Shown here piece by piece: positions 44,273 through 58,392 of a stretch of DNA of 64,000 nucleotides; position 1 is the first letter of the stretch, and each line of letters opens with the position of its first letter. A model generated the notes under the pieces. That model saw only the letters and a program-made list of their open reading frames with translations. It did no database searches and was not told where the DNA came from. Position numbers and translations under genes: made by a program. The stretch spans positions 3,793,902 through 3,857,901 of the forward strand of contig ML662465.1 of NCBI GenBank assembly GCA_007570785.1, read 5' to 3'. The stretch comes from Antilocapra americana (lineage: Eukaryota; Chordata; Mammalia; Artiodactyla; Antilocapridae).

Positions 44273-44824
44273 GTTCATCGCCGCATTGTTTACAATAGCC
44301 AGGACATGGAAGCAACCTAGATGCCCATCAACTGACGAATGGATAAGAAAGCTGTGGTACATAAACACAATGGAATATTACTCAGCATTAAAAAAAAAAT
44401 TCATTTGAATCAGTTCTACTCAGGTGGACGGAACTGGAGCCTATTATCCAGAGTGAAGTAAGCCAGAAGGAAAAACAACAATACAGTATACTAACGCATA
44501 TATATGGAATTTAGAAAGATGGTAACGAGAACCCTGCATGCGAGACAGCAAAAGAAACACAGATGTATAGATCAGACATGTGGACTCTGTGTAAGAGGGC
44601 AAGGGTGGGATGATATGGGAGAATGGCATTGAAACATGTTAATTATCATATGTGAAATCAATCGCCAGCCCAGGGTTGATGCTCGGGGCTGGTGCACCCA
44701 GATGACCCAGGGGGAGGGAATCAGGAGGGAGGAGGGAGGGGGGTTCTGGAGGGGGAGCATATGTATACCCATGGCAGATTCATGTCAATGTATGGCAAAA
44801 TCAACACAATAAAGTAAAGAAAAT

Positions 44825-44855
<31 letters not shown>

Positions 44856-44859
44856 TTTT
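44273..44859 (+). mobile_element. Ruminant L1, 5'-truncated (end of ORF2 and 3' UTR) with TSD
   Basis: Forward: ccaggacatggaagcaacct, the G-rich tract at 44,727-44,755, and an (aaat)n tail. Flanked by aaaaatcatttt at 44,261-44,272 and 44,860-44,871. Confidence 0.93.
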
Positions 44860-44871
44860 AAAAATCATTTT

Positions 44872-45200
44872 TAATTATACAAATAAAATAACACCATACA
44901 ATAACTTCAACAATCTATGTGCATACCCACTGCATGCCACCACTAATTCCACATCATCAATACACACACACATTAATTTTTGTTGACATAAAAGAACTAT
45001 ATCATATGCACTGTTTTCAAAGTTGCTTTGTTTACATCATGTATCACAGATATCAATAGCATGGTCCCTGTCTCCTTTCATTTTTGTTATCATTTCCAAC
45101 CTTTTATTTTCAGATTTTATGCATATATTTTTGCCTTGGTTTATCTCTTATAAATAACATGTATATAATGTTAATTTAATAATGCATAATAATTTAAAAT
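44872..45200. other. AT-rich, possible old L1 3' end
   Basis: aactatatcatatgcactgt and tatcaatagcatggtccctg weakly resemble an inverted L1 3' region. Confidence 0.3.
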
Positions 45201-45204
45201 AATG

Positions 45205-45360
45205 CTATTTTAACCAAGCAGAGTGGCAATATTATAGAATGATAAGAGCATAGCCTTAAGCATCAAAGAGCTTGGGTTTAAGCCTCGATTCTGACTTTAA
45301 GCAAACGACTAAGTCTCTCTTAAGCTTCAGTTTTCACATCTCTAATGGGAGAGTAAAAAC
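45205..45360 (+). mobile_element. MIR SINE
   Basis: tgataagagcatagccttaa, gcttgggtttaagcctcgat and a gcttcagttttcacatctct core. Confidence 0.65.
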
Positions 45361-45374
45361 AGAACCCACCAAGC

Positions 45375-45482
45375 AGAATTTGAGCAAACTGAGGGAGACA
45401 GTGAAGGACAGGGAGGCCTAGCATGCTGTGGTCCATAGGACCACATAGTCGGACACAACTTAAGTGACTGCACAGCAACAAA
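45375..45482 (+). mobile_element. BovB 3' terminal fragment
   Basis: gaatttgagcaaactgaggg to agtgactgcacagcaacaa. Confidence 0.85.
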
Positions 45483-45682
45483 GGAAATTTCATATGCTTT
45501 ATCATCGTTAGGAGTACACACTGAAGCAGCACCTCAGGAGGACAACACAAGAAAAATATAAAAATTGAAGAGTATATATACCCTCTTTAACTTGAAGTGA
45601 TCTTTTAAAATTTTATTTATATTTTGAGATCATTTCAAGAAATAATAGTTGTAATAATATTGTAAATAATAGTTGTAAGAAA
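45483..45682. other. Unassigned AT-rich spacer
   Basis: No recognised repeat. Confidence 0.4.
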
Positions 45683-45694
45683 TAGCACACAGGG

Positions 45695-45866
45695 ACTTCC
45701 CTGGTGGTCCAGTGGCTAAGACTCTGTGCTCCCAATTCAAGGGGCTCAGGTTTGATCCCTGATCAGGGAACTAGATTCCACATGCCACATTTAAGAGTTT
45801 GTCTGTCACAACTAAAAGATCACTCGTGTCGCAACTGAGACACGGTGCAGCCAAAGAAAGAAAATA
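45695..45866 (+). mobile_element. CHR-type SINE with TSD
   Basis: acttccctggtggtccagtg, ggtttgatccctgatcaggg and ctgagacacggtgcagccaa. Flanks tagcacacaggg (45,683-45,694) and tagtacacaggg (45,867-45,878) match at 11 of 12. Confidence 0.92.
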
Positions 45867-46095
45867 TAGTACACAGGGATCCTATGTAATCTTTATTCAG
45901 TTTCCCCAGTGATAACATTTTGAAAAGCTATATAGTACAATATCATAGTTAAGATATTGACAAAGACTCCATCCATTCATCTTATATAGATTCCCCACTT
46001 GTACTTATTTGTGTGTGTGCACACGCATGTATATATGTGTGTGTATTTAGTCCTATAAAATTTTATCACATTTGGGTTCATACACTGACCACCAA

Positions 46096-46667
46096 AACAC
46101 TGCAGATGGTGATTGCAGCCATGAAATTAAAAGACGCTTACTCTATGAAAGGAAAGTTATGGCCCAGCCTAGACAGCATATTGAAAAGCAGAGACACTAC
46201 TTTGCCAACAAAAGTCCATCTAGTCAAGGCTATGGTTTTCCAGTAGTCATGAATGGATGTGAGAGTTGGACAGTGAAGAAAGCTGAGCACAGAAGAATTG
46301 ATGCTTTTGAACTGTGGTGTTAGAGAAGACTCTTGAGAATCCCTTAGACTGAAAGGAGATCCAACCAGTCCATCCTAAAGGAGATCAGTCCTGGGTGTTC
46401 ATTGGAAGGACTGATGCTGAAGCTGAAACTCCAATACTTTGGCCACCTCATGTGAACAGTTGACTCATTAAAAAAGACCCTGATGCTGGGAAGGATTGGG
46501 GGCAGGAGGAGAAGGGGATGACAGAGGATGCGATGGCTGGATGGCATCACTGACCCAATGGACATGGGTTTGAGTGGACTCCAGGAGTTGGTGATGGACA
46601 GGGAGGCCTGGCGTGCTGCGATTTATGGGGTCGAGAAGAGTTGGATATGACTGAGTGACTGAACTGA
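46096..46667 (+). mobile_element. BovB 3' part
   Basis: Forward: actgcagatggtgattgcag through gagttggacagtgaagaaag to gagtgactgaactgaa. Several stops. It lies in the L1 3' UTR. Confidence 0.92.
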
Positions 46668-46721
46668 ACAGTCAAGACACTGAACAGTTCTGTCACCAAA
46701 AGAATTATTCTCTTTGCTTTT

Positions 46722-46861
46722 TCAAAAAATATTTATTTATTCATTTGGCTGGGCCAGGTCTTAGTTGCAGCATGTGGGATCCAGTTCTCTAATCAGCGAT
46801 CAATCTTGGGCCCCAGCATTGGGAGCACAGAGTCCCAGTCACAGGACCACCAGGGAAACCC
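46722..46861 (-). mobile_element. CHR-type SINE with TSD
   Basis: Reverse: (attt)-rich tail, ggtcttagttgcagcatgtg and accaccagggaaacc. Flanks ctctttgctttt (46,710-46,721) and ctctctgctttt (46,862-46,873) match at 11 of 12. Confidence 0.92.
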
Positions 46862-47843
46862 CTCTCTGCTTTTGTATGAATAAAAATAATATCCAGGTTT
46901 CTTAGATTTGATGATGTTTGTAGTATTTACCAGCTTTTTTCCCCTTTGCCTTTTTATAACCACTCCCACCTCCCTCCCACCCTCTACCCACCCTACCCCC
47001 ATCCCATCCCTAAACCACTGTAATCGCTAATCTGTCTGTAAAGGGAATGATATATCATGTAGTCTTTTAGGATTGGCTCTTTTCATTCAACATAATTCCT
47101 TAGTTACATTCAAGATGTAATGTGTACCAATATCCTTTTTTTATTGCTGAGATGTGCCTTGGTTTGGAATGCAAAGCAAACCACCATTGGCTTAATCATT
47201 TACCTGTTGAAAGACATCTGGGCTGTTTTTAATCTAGCAATGCAAAATCTGGAAATGGATCCCTCAAATACAGTGACACAATAGCAAAGAAATACAAGAA
47301 ACCCACAATTCATCAGTGAGGACCTGGTTAAACAAACTGCACTAGTTCACCATAAGGTATATGTGTCTTTGTAGAGCTATTCCTTATCTTTAACTGATAG
47401 GAGAGTAAATCTAGTATTTTCTTATGTGCTCTTTTAAGTGTTACTGACAGCAAGGGAGGTGGAGAAACAGTGTTTTCATGTTTCAAATAATACCATTCTA
47501 TAAATTCTATATTCATGTCCAATATTTATCTCTCTCATATTGCATTGACCAGGTTCTCACTAGAATTGTAATTATCAATAGCTAAAGCAGGCATCCATGT
47601 GTTGCTTAACGACAATGTTTCTAAAGATTCACCATTAAGTATATTTCCTGTATACTTATGTGAATATTCCTTCTATTTCTAGAGTTTTTAATCATGAAAA
47701 GATGTTGCATTTTAACAAATGTCTTCCCAGTATCCAATGGATGATTTTCTCCTCTAATCCATAAATACATTACATTGATAGTAACATTCATCCCCAAACT
47801 TGAATTTCTCAAATAAATCTTGCTTAATCATGATGAACTTTTA

Positions 47844-50153
<2,310 letters not shown>

Positions 50154-50377
50154 CATGATGAACTTTTAAAATACACCATTAGATTCCATCTTCTAGTTAA
50201 TCTTTTTAGAGTTTTTGCCTCTATATTCATAAGTGATATCAACCCATAACTGTATTTTCTTGTCTTGATAGCAGGAATAATATAGCCTTACAAAATAAGA
50301 TTAGTGGGTCCCCATATTTCTTCTATGTTATAAAATATGTCAGTGAGCTCTTCCCTGACACTCGGTAGAACTTGCCT

Positions 50378-50985
50378 TTGTGCTCAGTTGCTTTCAGTCA
50401 TTTCAGTCACTCAGTTGCGTCTGACTCTTTGCAACCCCATGGACTGCAGCATGCCAGACTTCCCTGTCCATCACCCTGTCTGTCGGAGCTTGCTTTAACT
50501 CATGTCCACTGAGTCGGTGATGCCATCCAACCATCTCATCCTCTGTGGTCCCCTTCTCCTCCTGTCTTCAATCTTTCCTAGCATCAAGGTCTTTTCCAAT
50601 GAGTCAGTTCTTCGCATCAGGTGGCCAAAGTATTAGAACTTCAGATTAAGCATGAATCTTTCCAATGAATATTGAATATCCTTTAGGATTGACAGACTTG
50701 ATCTCCTTGCAGTCCAAGGAGCTCTCAAGAGTCTTCTCCAATACCACAGTTCAAAAGCATTAATTCTTTGGTGCTCAGCCTTCTTTATGGTCCAACTCTC
50801 ACATATGTACATGACTACTGGAAAAACCTTAGGTTTGACTAGACGGACCTTTGTCAGCAAAGTAATGTCTCTGCTTTTTAATATGCTGTCTAGGTTGGGC
50901 ATAGCTTTTCTTCCAAGGAGCAAGCATTTTTTAATTTCATGGCTGCAGTCACCATCTTCAGTGATTTTTGGAGCCCAAGTCACTT
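50378..50985 (-). mobile_element. BovB 3' part, inverted
   Basis: Reverse: gtcactcagttgcgtctgac at the left to tcttcagtgatttttggagc at the right. Two reverse Bov-tA copies follow directly. Confidence 0.92.
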
Positions 50986-51356
50986 TGTGTGAAAGTCACT
51001 CGGTTGTGTAGGATTCTTTGTGACCCCATGGACTATACAGTCCATGGAATTGTCCAGGCCAGAATAATGGAGTGGGTAGCCTTTCCCTTTTCCAGGGGAT
51101 CTTCCCAACCCAGGAATTGAACCCAGGTCTCCTGCATTGCAGGCAGATTCTTTACCAGTTGAACTACTCTTTGCAACCCCATGAGCTGTAGCCCACCAGG
51201 TTCTTCTGTCCATGAGATTCTCCAGGCAAGAATACTGAAGTGGCTTGTGACGCCCTCCTCCAGGGGATCTTCCCAACCCAGGGATCAAACCCATATCCCC
51301 TGTACCTCCTGCATTGCAGGTGGATCCTTTACCTGCTGAGCCATCAGGGAAGCCCC
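50986..51356 (-). mobile_element. Two tandem Bov-tA SINEs, inverted
   Basis: The first runs 50,986-51,160 (gtgaaagtcactcggttgtg to tctttaccagttgaac), the second 51,161-51,356 (tactctttgcaaccccatga to gccatcagggaagcccc). The whole block with BovB (50,378-51,356) is flanked by agaacttgcct (50,367-50,377) and agaacttgtct (51,357-51,367). Confidence 0.9.
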
Positions 51357-51796
51357 AGAACTTGTCTATATAACTACAAAGGACTTGTGTCCAGGATAAG
51401 AAGGGAAAGCTGGTTGGTAGATGGACCTCTAACTATCATTTCTATTTTTGTGTTTCTGTTGGTCTTCTTGGGCCAATTTTTGAGAATTTGTATTTTTCCC
51501 TGAGATTTTTAGTCCATTCATCTATGTTTTCAAATGAGTTGATATAAAGTTATATAGTTGAATCATATCAAACATGCATTCAGGATATGTGATTTCAACT
51601 GTACATGACCCAAATTTTTTTTAAAGAAAAGAGGGAGCCTGATAGTTTAAACCGTGTGGACAACATCTCTGGTTATTCTGATTAGAGAGGCTATGCCTCA
51701 CCTGATAAAGATGTGACTACTGCTCATGCAGCCAGTCTGTTCCTGAATTTGAGTATTTTCCCACTCCATGCATGATTCTACAGCTTAAAGTTATTT

Positions 51797-52079
51797 TAAA
51801 AATTATTTATTTATTTTTAGTGACATTGGTTCTTCATTGCTATGCATGGGCTGTCTGGCTGTAGCAAGTGGAAGCTACTCTCTAGTTCCCACATGCAGGT
51901 GTCTCACTGAAGTGGCTTCGCTTATTGTGGAGCATGGGCTCTAGGCAGTAGGCTTCAGTAGTTGTGGCTCATGGGCTTAGTTGCTCTGCAACATGCGGAA
52001 TATTCCTGGACCAGAGATCAAACCCATGTCCTCTGCAATGGCAGGTGAGTTCTTAACCACTGGACAACGAGGGAAGTCG
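51797..52079 (-). mobile_element. CHR-type SINE, long form
   Basis: Reverse: (ttattta) tail, ggttcttcattgctatgcat, and an end at ggacaacgagggaagtc. Flanks aaagttattt (51,787-51,796) and aaaggtattt (52,080-52,089) match at 9 of 10. Confidence 0.9.
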
Positions 52080-52560
52080 AAAGGTATTTTTCACATAAGT
52101 TGGCCACTAATCAAATAAGCAGGGATGAGATTCAAAGATGAAGAAAAATATTAGATTTTTGCAGAAGCATATCTGTCTCCAACATGAGCACAACTTACAA
52201 AAAAAATGTCAATGGCAATTTTCGTTACATGAAGTTTTTGTCTCACCTTCTGACTTCTGTAAAGCTGCTATACACAGTAGTCTCCTAATTTGAAAACTTC
52301 CCTCTGTATCCATCCTACATCTTCTACATCTTTCCTAACACTGTGTGTATTCTCTCTCTTTGCCTTGCTCATACTTTCAGAAAGTTTGTGTGTTTTTCTC
52401 AGTCTTTCAAAAAATCTAGCTTTGGGTTTTATTGATCATCTCAACTGTTTTTTTTTTTTCCTGTTTCATTTGCTTCTGCTTTCATTTTTTATTAACTTGA
52501 TACATCTGTGTTATGTAGGTTTATTTTGGTTTTGTTTGCTTGCCCACTGCTGATGGAGTA

Positions 52561-52799
52561 TAGTTTGAGATTTCAAAGGGAAATGGCAGTCCATCAGTTT
52601 CACATTTTGGAATCTATCCTCGGGGAGGATTCACACATTTGTCCAAAGAGAAAATATAGAAATTTTCTTTTCATGCTATTGTTTATAACAAAAAAAGAAG
52701 AAAACTTAAAAGTACATCAATATGAATATAACTCACTAAACCGTGTTATCTAGAAACTATGGAATAGCACATAGCAGATAAAAAGAGAAGTAAGAGTTT
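52561..52799. other. Possible L1 fragment, unassigned
   Basis: ctattgtttataacaaaaaa and aaactatggaatagcacata weakly resemble the forward L1 ORF2 end. Not firm. Confidence 0.3.
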
Positions 52800-53345
52800 T
52801 TTGTGAATGCTGCTTTATTTTTTTTCCTCTAAATATCTATCCAGTTGCCTTGAAGCTTTTCATTGAATAATATGACTTTTCTCCCCCACTTAGAAATGCT
52901 ATCCTCATAATATACTAAATCTTCATCTGTTCTTAGATCTATATTTCCATACTTTAGTCAATGCCATAGAGCTATCAATCTATTTTTCTTGTCTATATAC
53001 CGCTGTTATAAATTTTGTTGCTTTATAATGTATTTTAATACATGATGGAACAGGTTATTTCTCATTACACTGCTTTTAGAGAATGTTCCTGGTAACTGCC
53101 ACAAGTTTCAAGAGAAAACACTATTGAAATTCTGATTGAAGTTGCATTGAATTTATAGATTTCTTTAGTGAAAATTGACATCTTTACAATTTTGAGTCTT
53201 CCTATCCAAGTGCAAGGTTTGACACTCCATTAATTCAAATCTCTTCTTTTATGGCCCTCAATAGAGGTTTATAGTTTTATTCATATGGATCCTTCACATT
53301 GCTTGTTAAGTTTATCCATAGATATTTTATGAGCATTGTCTCACA
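52800..53345 (-). mobile_element. L1 ORF2 region, inverted
   Basis: gttgctttataatgtatttt, gttgcattgaatttatagat, cttcctatccaagtgcaagg and atagaggtttatagttttat are the reverse of L1 ORF2. Confidence 0.75.
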
Positions 53346-53379
53346 AGTATATGGAAACAGGTATATCCCAAACTAAACT

Positions 53380-53875
53380 TTTAATCTACCTCCTGAGATC
53401 TGTTCCTTCACCAGGTCCTCCCTAGTGCTATCAAGGCACATGTATTCACCTGGTGCAACTGTCAGGCATCCGAGTGTCCCTCAGCCTCACGTCCAACTCA
53501 CGACCAAGTCTAACCACTCTATTTCTAAAATATAGCTCAAACCCGCTGACTTCTCTTTACACTATCACTCTCCTTGTCCAAGCCAAGCCACCATCTTAAC
53601 TCATTTCAATGACTTCAAAGCTGCTTTCTCCATGTCCTCTCCTTTCTTCCTCCAATCCATTCTTTTCATGGCAGCATTTTTTAAGGTAAACTCATCATAT
53701 CACTCTCATGCTTAAAAATCTACAATGGCTTTGCGTTGCACTCACTGCAGTTCAATGTCTTTAGCAAGACCGACAAGGCCCTAAATGATCTGGTCCCTAA
53801 CCAGCTCTTCAGCCAGATACCCCACCACTCTGCTTCTGAGCCATTGGACTAACTCCAGTTCTTCAAATCATTGAC
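53380..53875 (+). mobile_element. L2 LINE, internal part
   Basis: tccaagccaagccaccatct, tcatatcactctcatgctta, aaggccctaaatgatctggt and accccaccactctgcttctg follow L2 order. Confidence 0.7.
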
Positions 53876-53929
53876 TGCGGTTGATTATATTATTTTTTTA
53901 ATTCTTCACTTCATCCATGTAAGAGATTT

Positions 53930-54258
53930 ATATATCTTTGTCGCATTAATATTGGACTTGTGATGTGATTCACTTTGGCCAATGGAATGCAAATATATGA
54001 TGCAAATGGAGGCTTTAAATGCGGGCATGGTTTGGCTTGTCCTCCTGCCAGTTGGCAGAACCGTACACTATGATTAGCTGCTGGTCGCAGATTGAGAGAC
54101 AAGTGCAGCAGATCTGAGCCCATCCCTTACACTAAAATTGTTTTGTCCTAAGCAACCTGAACACCCTTGAGCAGAACAATTTGCTGTTTTAAGCCACTAA
54201 GATTTGGGGATTGTTTGTTATACAGCATTCATCACAGCAAAAAATTCATTAATGCACT
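53930..54258 (+). mobile_element. MLT1-type (MaLR) LTR
   Basis: cactttggccaatggaatgc at the left and ttttaagccactaagatttg with gttatacagcattca at the right are MLT1-like LTR ends. Confidence 0.55.
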
Positions 54259-54259
54259 A

Positions 54260-54430
54260 AGTTCTTTCCTATATCAGGGACTTTGCTTAATGTATGTTCT
54301 TCTCTAGACTATAAGTCTCATAATGGTCAAATCTATGTCTATTCTGTGTACCTCTGTAAAGACAGGGCCTAGCATAATACTCATTATGTGGTAGTGGCTA
54401 AATAAATACTCATGAAACAAATAATCAGAG
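54260..54430 (+). mobile_element. L2 LINE 3' end
   Basis: gactataagtctcataatgg, gtctattctgtgtacctctg, cagggcctagcataatactc and ggctaaataaatactcatg. Confidence 0.6.
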
Positions 54431-54599
54431 GTATTACAGATACTATCTTTGATGTCATTAAACTTTGTAACACTGGTATATAATTGGTTTATCTATCCTA
54501 TTACCAATAATTTGACTGAACTCTCCTATTGTTCCTAATCACTTTTCAATTGATTATTTTGGGTTATCTATAACTAAAGTCATGTCATGTAGTTGTCAT

Positions 54600-55300
54600 C
54601 TGTTAAATCATGGTCCCAATAAACCATACCTCACAGTATTTACACACTTGTGTAGTCAGTCCATTGCCCTTGATTCTGGGCAAGGCCTATGACCTGTGTT
54701 TTTGTTTGTTTGTTTGATATTTTTTATCTTTATTGACATACAAATACTGTGAATTTAGGGAAACATATTTATAAAATACCAAAATGCTGTAAATCAATAA
54801 AGCAATAATAAGGTCCCAAAAGAGATATACAGAACTATAAAAACTATAACTTAAACACATAAATGTTTTGCTAAAAATTCAATTGGAAATTAGTCCATTT
54901 TACTTTCTTTTTTTTAATTTATTTTTAATTGGAAGTTAACTGCATTATAATGTTATGTTGGTGTCAGCTGTACAACAACGTGAATCAGTTCTAAGTTATG
55001 ACCTGCTTTTAATCAATAGACTACAAGGGAAGTGACATTGGGCCCAAGATTTAAGGAAGCCTAGAAGATTCTACTTCATGTTTTTGAGAGCTCACACCCA
55101 TCTTGTAAGAATCTGGTTCATCTGTTGGAGAGATCACATAGAAAGGCCAGGGAGAGAGACACACATGGTGGCAGGTAAGGAGGGGTGGGGAAGGGGAGGA
55201 GACAGCACAATCGGCAGAATTTTTAACAAATGAAATGGCTATTGTCCTAGGCCACTGAGTCTTGGGGTAGTTCGTACACATCAATAGCTCACTGAAACAT
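54600..55300 (+). mobile_element. MLT1-type LTR, split by an L1 3' end
   Basis: Left part to cctatgacctg; right part from gacctgcttttaatcaatag to ggccactgagtcttggggta, with the MLT1-like end cgtacacatcaatagctc. Confidence 0.6.
54697..54996 (-). mobile_element. L1 3' end with TSD inside the MLT1
   Basis: Reverse, with (tttg)n at the left and aatttatttttaattggaag and cagctgtacaacaacgtgaa at the right. Flanked by tatgacctg at 54,688-54,696 and 54,997-55,005. Confidence 0.82.
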
Positions 55301-55351
55301 CTGTAAATAACAACTGTGTGTCCTCAGTTAAAATTGCTGAGTTACTTGACG

Positions 55352-55550
55352 TGCTGTGCTTAGTCGCTCAGTTGTGTCCAGCTCTTTGTGACCCCATGGA
55401 CTGTAGCATGCCATGCTCCTCTGTCCGTGTGGATTCTCCAGGCAAGAATACTGGGGTGGATTGCCATGCCCTCCTCCAGGGGATCTTCCTGACCCAGGGA
55501 CCAGACCTGTATCTCCTGCACTGAGGGCGGATTCTTTACCAGCTGAGCCC
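55352..55550 (-). mobile_element. Bov-tA SINE
   Basis: Reverse: gtgctgtgcttagtcgctca to tctttaccagctgagccc. Confidence 0.92.
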
Positions 55551-55580
55551 ATGTTACTTTATACGCCTATCTAAATATAT

Positions 55581-55785
55581 TGACTAGGGCTTCTCAGGTG
55601 TCTTGGTGATAAAGAATCTGCCTGCCAATGCAGGAGATGAGGGTATGGTCCCTGGGTCAGGAAGATCCCCTGGAGAAGGAAATGGCAATCCACATCAGTA
55701 TTCTCGCCTGGAAAATCTCATGGACAGAGAAGCCTGGTGAGCTACAGCCCATGGGTCACATGACTGAGTGACTAAACAACAACAG
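55581..55785 (+). mobile_element. Bov-tA SINE with short TSD
   Basis: Forward: gggcttctcaggtgtcttgg to gtgactaaacaacaac. Flanked by taaatatat at 55,572-55,580 and 55,786-55,794. With the reverse copy 30 bases upstream it makes an inverted pair. Confidence 0.92.
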
Positions 55786-55799
55786 TAAATATATCTGCT

Positions 55800-56310
55800 A
55801 GTCTTTGATCCCATTTTGTGATCCATCCAAAAATACATAATAAATTGCAGTATTTGCTTACGAAAATAAAATCAGGGAAAAAAGGCATCAAGCTATTCAT
55901 ACTGGTTATTTCAAGAGTGTGGAATTATGGAGGAAGAGGCTTTCAATTTTCATTATATTTTTCAGTAATGTTTAAATGTTATACCACAACATGCATTATT
56001 AGCCTCATTTTACTCCTCACTTTAGGGGAAACTTTTTAACATCTCACTGTTATGTGAACACTGGCTTTCTTTATTTTTGCTATAAGTGTAAATGTGTGCC
56101 AGTTTTTCATATTTTATCATGTTAAGTATATGTACCTTTATTGCTATGTAACCAAATGTTTAAAAATCAGCATTGGATTTTCAAATGTATTGAATATCCA
56201 TTTTGCATTTATCTAAATTAAATAATTTTTATCCTTTGATCTGTTAACCTAATATCTATGGTCATTAGGTTATATATCAAATCATCCATGCATTACTGAT
56301 TGTCCTGGTA
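55800..56310. mobile_element. L1 fragments in both orientations
   Basis: 55,830-55,970 reads like a forward L1 3' region (gtggaattatggaggaagag, tcaattttcattatattttt). 56,080-56,310 reads like reverse ORF2 (ttatcctttgatctgttaac, atcaaatcatccatgcatta). Confidence 0.5.
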
Positions 56311-57119
56311 AAAGAAAAGTCTTAATACAGTAGAGGATTTGCCATAGAAGAATTCCATGAAGGATTGAGGTTTGACAGAGAAGCAGATCAGCATCCCCAA
56401 GTTCCTTCCAATTGGCCCAATAAACAAGGAGTCCATATGTTCAGAGCATAAGCGCTTTCTGATTTCTTTAAAGAAAAACCCACCTCACACCAAATGTCTT
56501 TTAATCACAATCCACATTCACTGCCTGAGCCACAGTGACTTTCAGCTGTGCTAACAGACCCCAACCAAACGGTTCAAGCAAGTACCCTAAAGATGCTGTG
56601 TTAGGGAGAGAGAGGTACGAGGCTAAATAAGCAAAAGAGCGAACCCCAGATGAAGTAGAGTTAGTGTAAGAATCAGAAGAGAATTCTCAAGTAAGTATAG
56701 GTACACTAAGAAATAGTTGAGTAGATACTACATTCTTAAATCAAAATTAGACTGGCAACAATAAAAATAAGCAGAATTCTTGAAATTTGACTCATGAATA
56801 CCAAACTAAAAACCCAACATAAAAGCTGAGCAGCAGGACAAATGAAGAATACAGTAGCAGGACACAGGAAGACCACTTTGAGGACCCAGAAATCAAAACA
56901 GATTTTTCTCTAGAAATTGGAGCTATTGCATGGAATATGCTAAAATAAGACTTTTTCATGGTTTGAAGTGAACTGAGTGACTTAATAGTGACCAGGAAAA
57001 TCCTGACACTTCCCTGGGACCTCTCTCAGGGCTCCAGAATGGGCTTGAACAAACAGAAGAAATCAAGAATAAAACTGTTCAATGATTGCCCCTACAGTCC
57101 TGCTGGTTCCATCTAATGG
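56311..57119. other. Unassigned stretch
   Basis: A-rich unique-looking DNA without recognised repeats or exons. Confidence 0.4.
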
Positions 57120-57290
57120 CTCCATTTGGTTTTCAAACTATAGAGTACATCAGAAACTCCAGGAAAGCTTTTTAAAAATAGATCTGGAGGCCCCAAGCCT
57201 CAAAGAGTGATACTCAGGAGGCCTGGAGGAAATGCAGCAATCAGTATTTTAAACAACCCCTACCAAATAATTCTAATCAAGTTAACTTGC
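57120..57290. mobile_element. MER5-like hAT relic
   Basis: ggttttcaaactatagagta, ctccaggaaagctttttaaa and ataattctaatcaagttaac follow the MER5-type order. Confidence 0.5.
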
Positions 57291-57299
57291 TCACCACAC

Positions 57300-57610
57300 C
57301 TTAAATAATACTCTTCAAACCCACAGCCCAACCTACAATTGCTTTCCTCTGTGCCTCAGCGCAAGTTTTTCATTTCCCTTAAAAATCCATTTCAATAACC
57401 TGAAATGCCATGTCTTTAGCAAAGCTCTCCTGGATCCCCTTCTGGGCTCCCATTTTCTTCCCATACTTGGGGGCATTTGTAACCTCCCCTAAATTTTAGC
57501 ACTCTGGTTAAAGTCATAGGCTTTGGATTAAAAGACTGGGGCTCAGGTCCCAGATTTGCCACTTTACTAGCCATGTAACCTTTGACCAAATCATTTAAAT
57601 GTCACATGCC
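57300..57610 (+). mobile_element. L2 remnant followed by MIR
   Basis: 57,300-57,515 has tagcaaagctctcctggatc and ccatacttgggggcatttgt (L2). 57,516-57,610 has cataggctttggattaaaag and ttgccactttactagccatg (MIR). Confidence 0.55.
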
Positions 57611-58157
57611 AAAGCAGCAGTTGAGAACGGGAGACTAGAAGCCCAAGAGCTAGAATGAGAATATCACATACAACAAATCCAAAGGACCAGAGGTGAGAAA
57701 CGAGGTTAGAGCTGCAGATCAGATGAAGAGTTGAAACCAGGGACAAGGAAGAGAGAAGAAAGAAAACGCTGAGGTAAAGGAATCAGCAAAACAGAAAGAA
57801 AGATAAGAAATCAGCTAAGAAAGGGGGAGAGATTTGGGTATAGAGCATTTGCAGCTGGCTCATAGGATTCACAGGACTCATGAGGGCCACTGTACACACT
57901 TCTCCCCTGATCTTCCTTCAGAGCATCACCATGTCTTTAACTTCAGCCACTGCAGCGTTTACACTGGGAAAACTGGCAAACCTTGCAAATCAGAGTTGTT
58001 GTTTTTTTTAAGCAACTTGGTTGTCCAACCTGTCCCAGCCCACCACTGAGTCTACCTGAGGAGACTGGTCTTAAGCATCAAAATTTGTGAGCCATCTTTT
58101 TTGGCAGGCGGGTTGACTCAGATGGGCAGAACAAGCTCACTCGAATGGACATTTGCT
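57611..58157. other. Purine-rich then unassigned stretch
   Basis: 57,650-57,835 is strongly purine-rich on the plus strand. The rest has no recognised content. Confidence 0.4.
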
Positions 58158-58392
58158 TTTGTTCAGCTGCTAAGTCATGTCCGACTCTTTGCAATCCCAT
58201 GGACTGCGGCATACCTGGCTTCCCTGCCCTTCACTATCTCCCAGAGTTTGCTTAAACTAATGTCCACTGAGTCAGTGATGCCTTACAATCATCTCATCCT
58301 CAGTCGCCCACTCTCCTCCTGCCCTCAACCTTTCCCAGAATCAGGGTCTTTTCCAATGAATGAGTCAGCTCTTCATACCAGGTGGCCAAATG
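58158..58392 (-). mobile_element. BovB 3' end, inverted
   Basis: gttcagctgctaagtcatgt at the left to ttcataccaggtggccaaat at the right. Confidence 0.9.
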
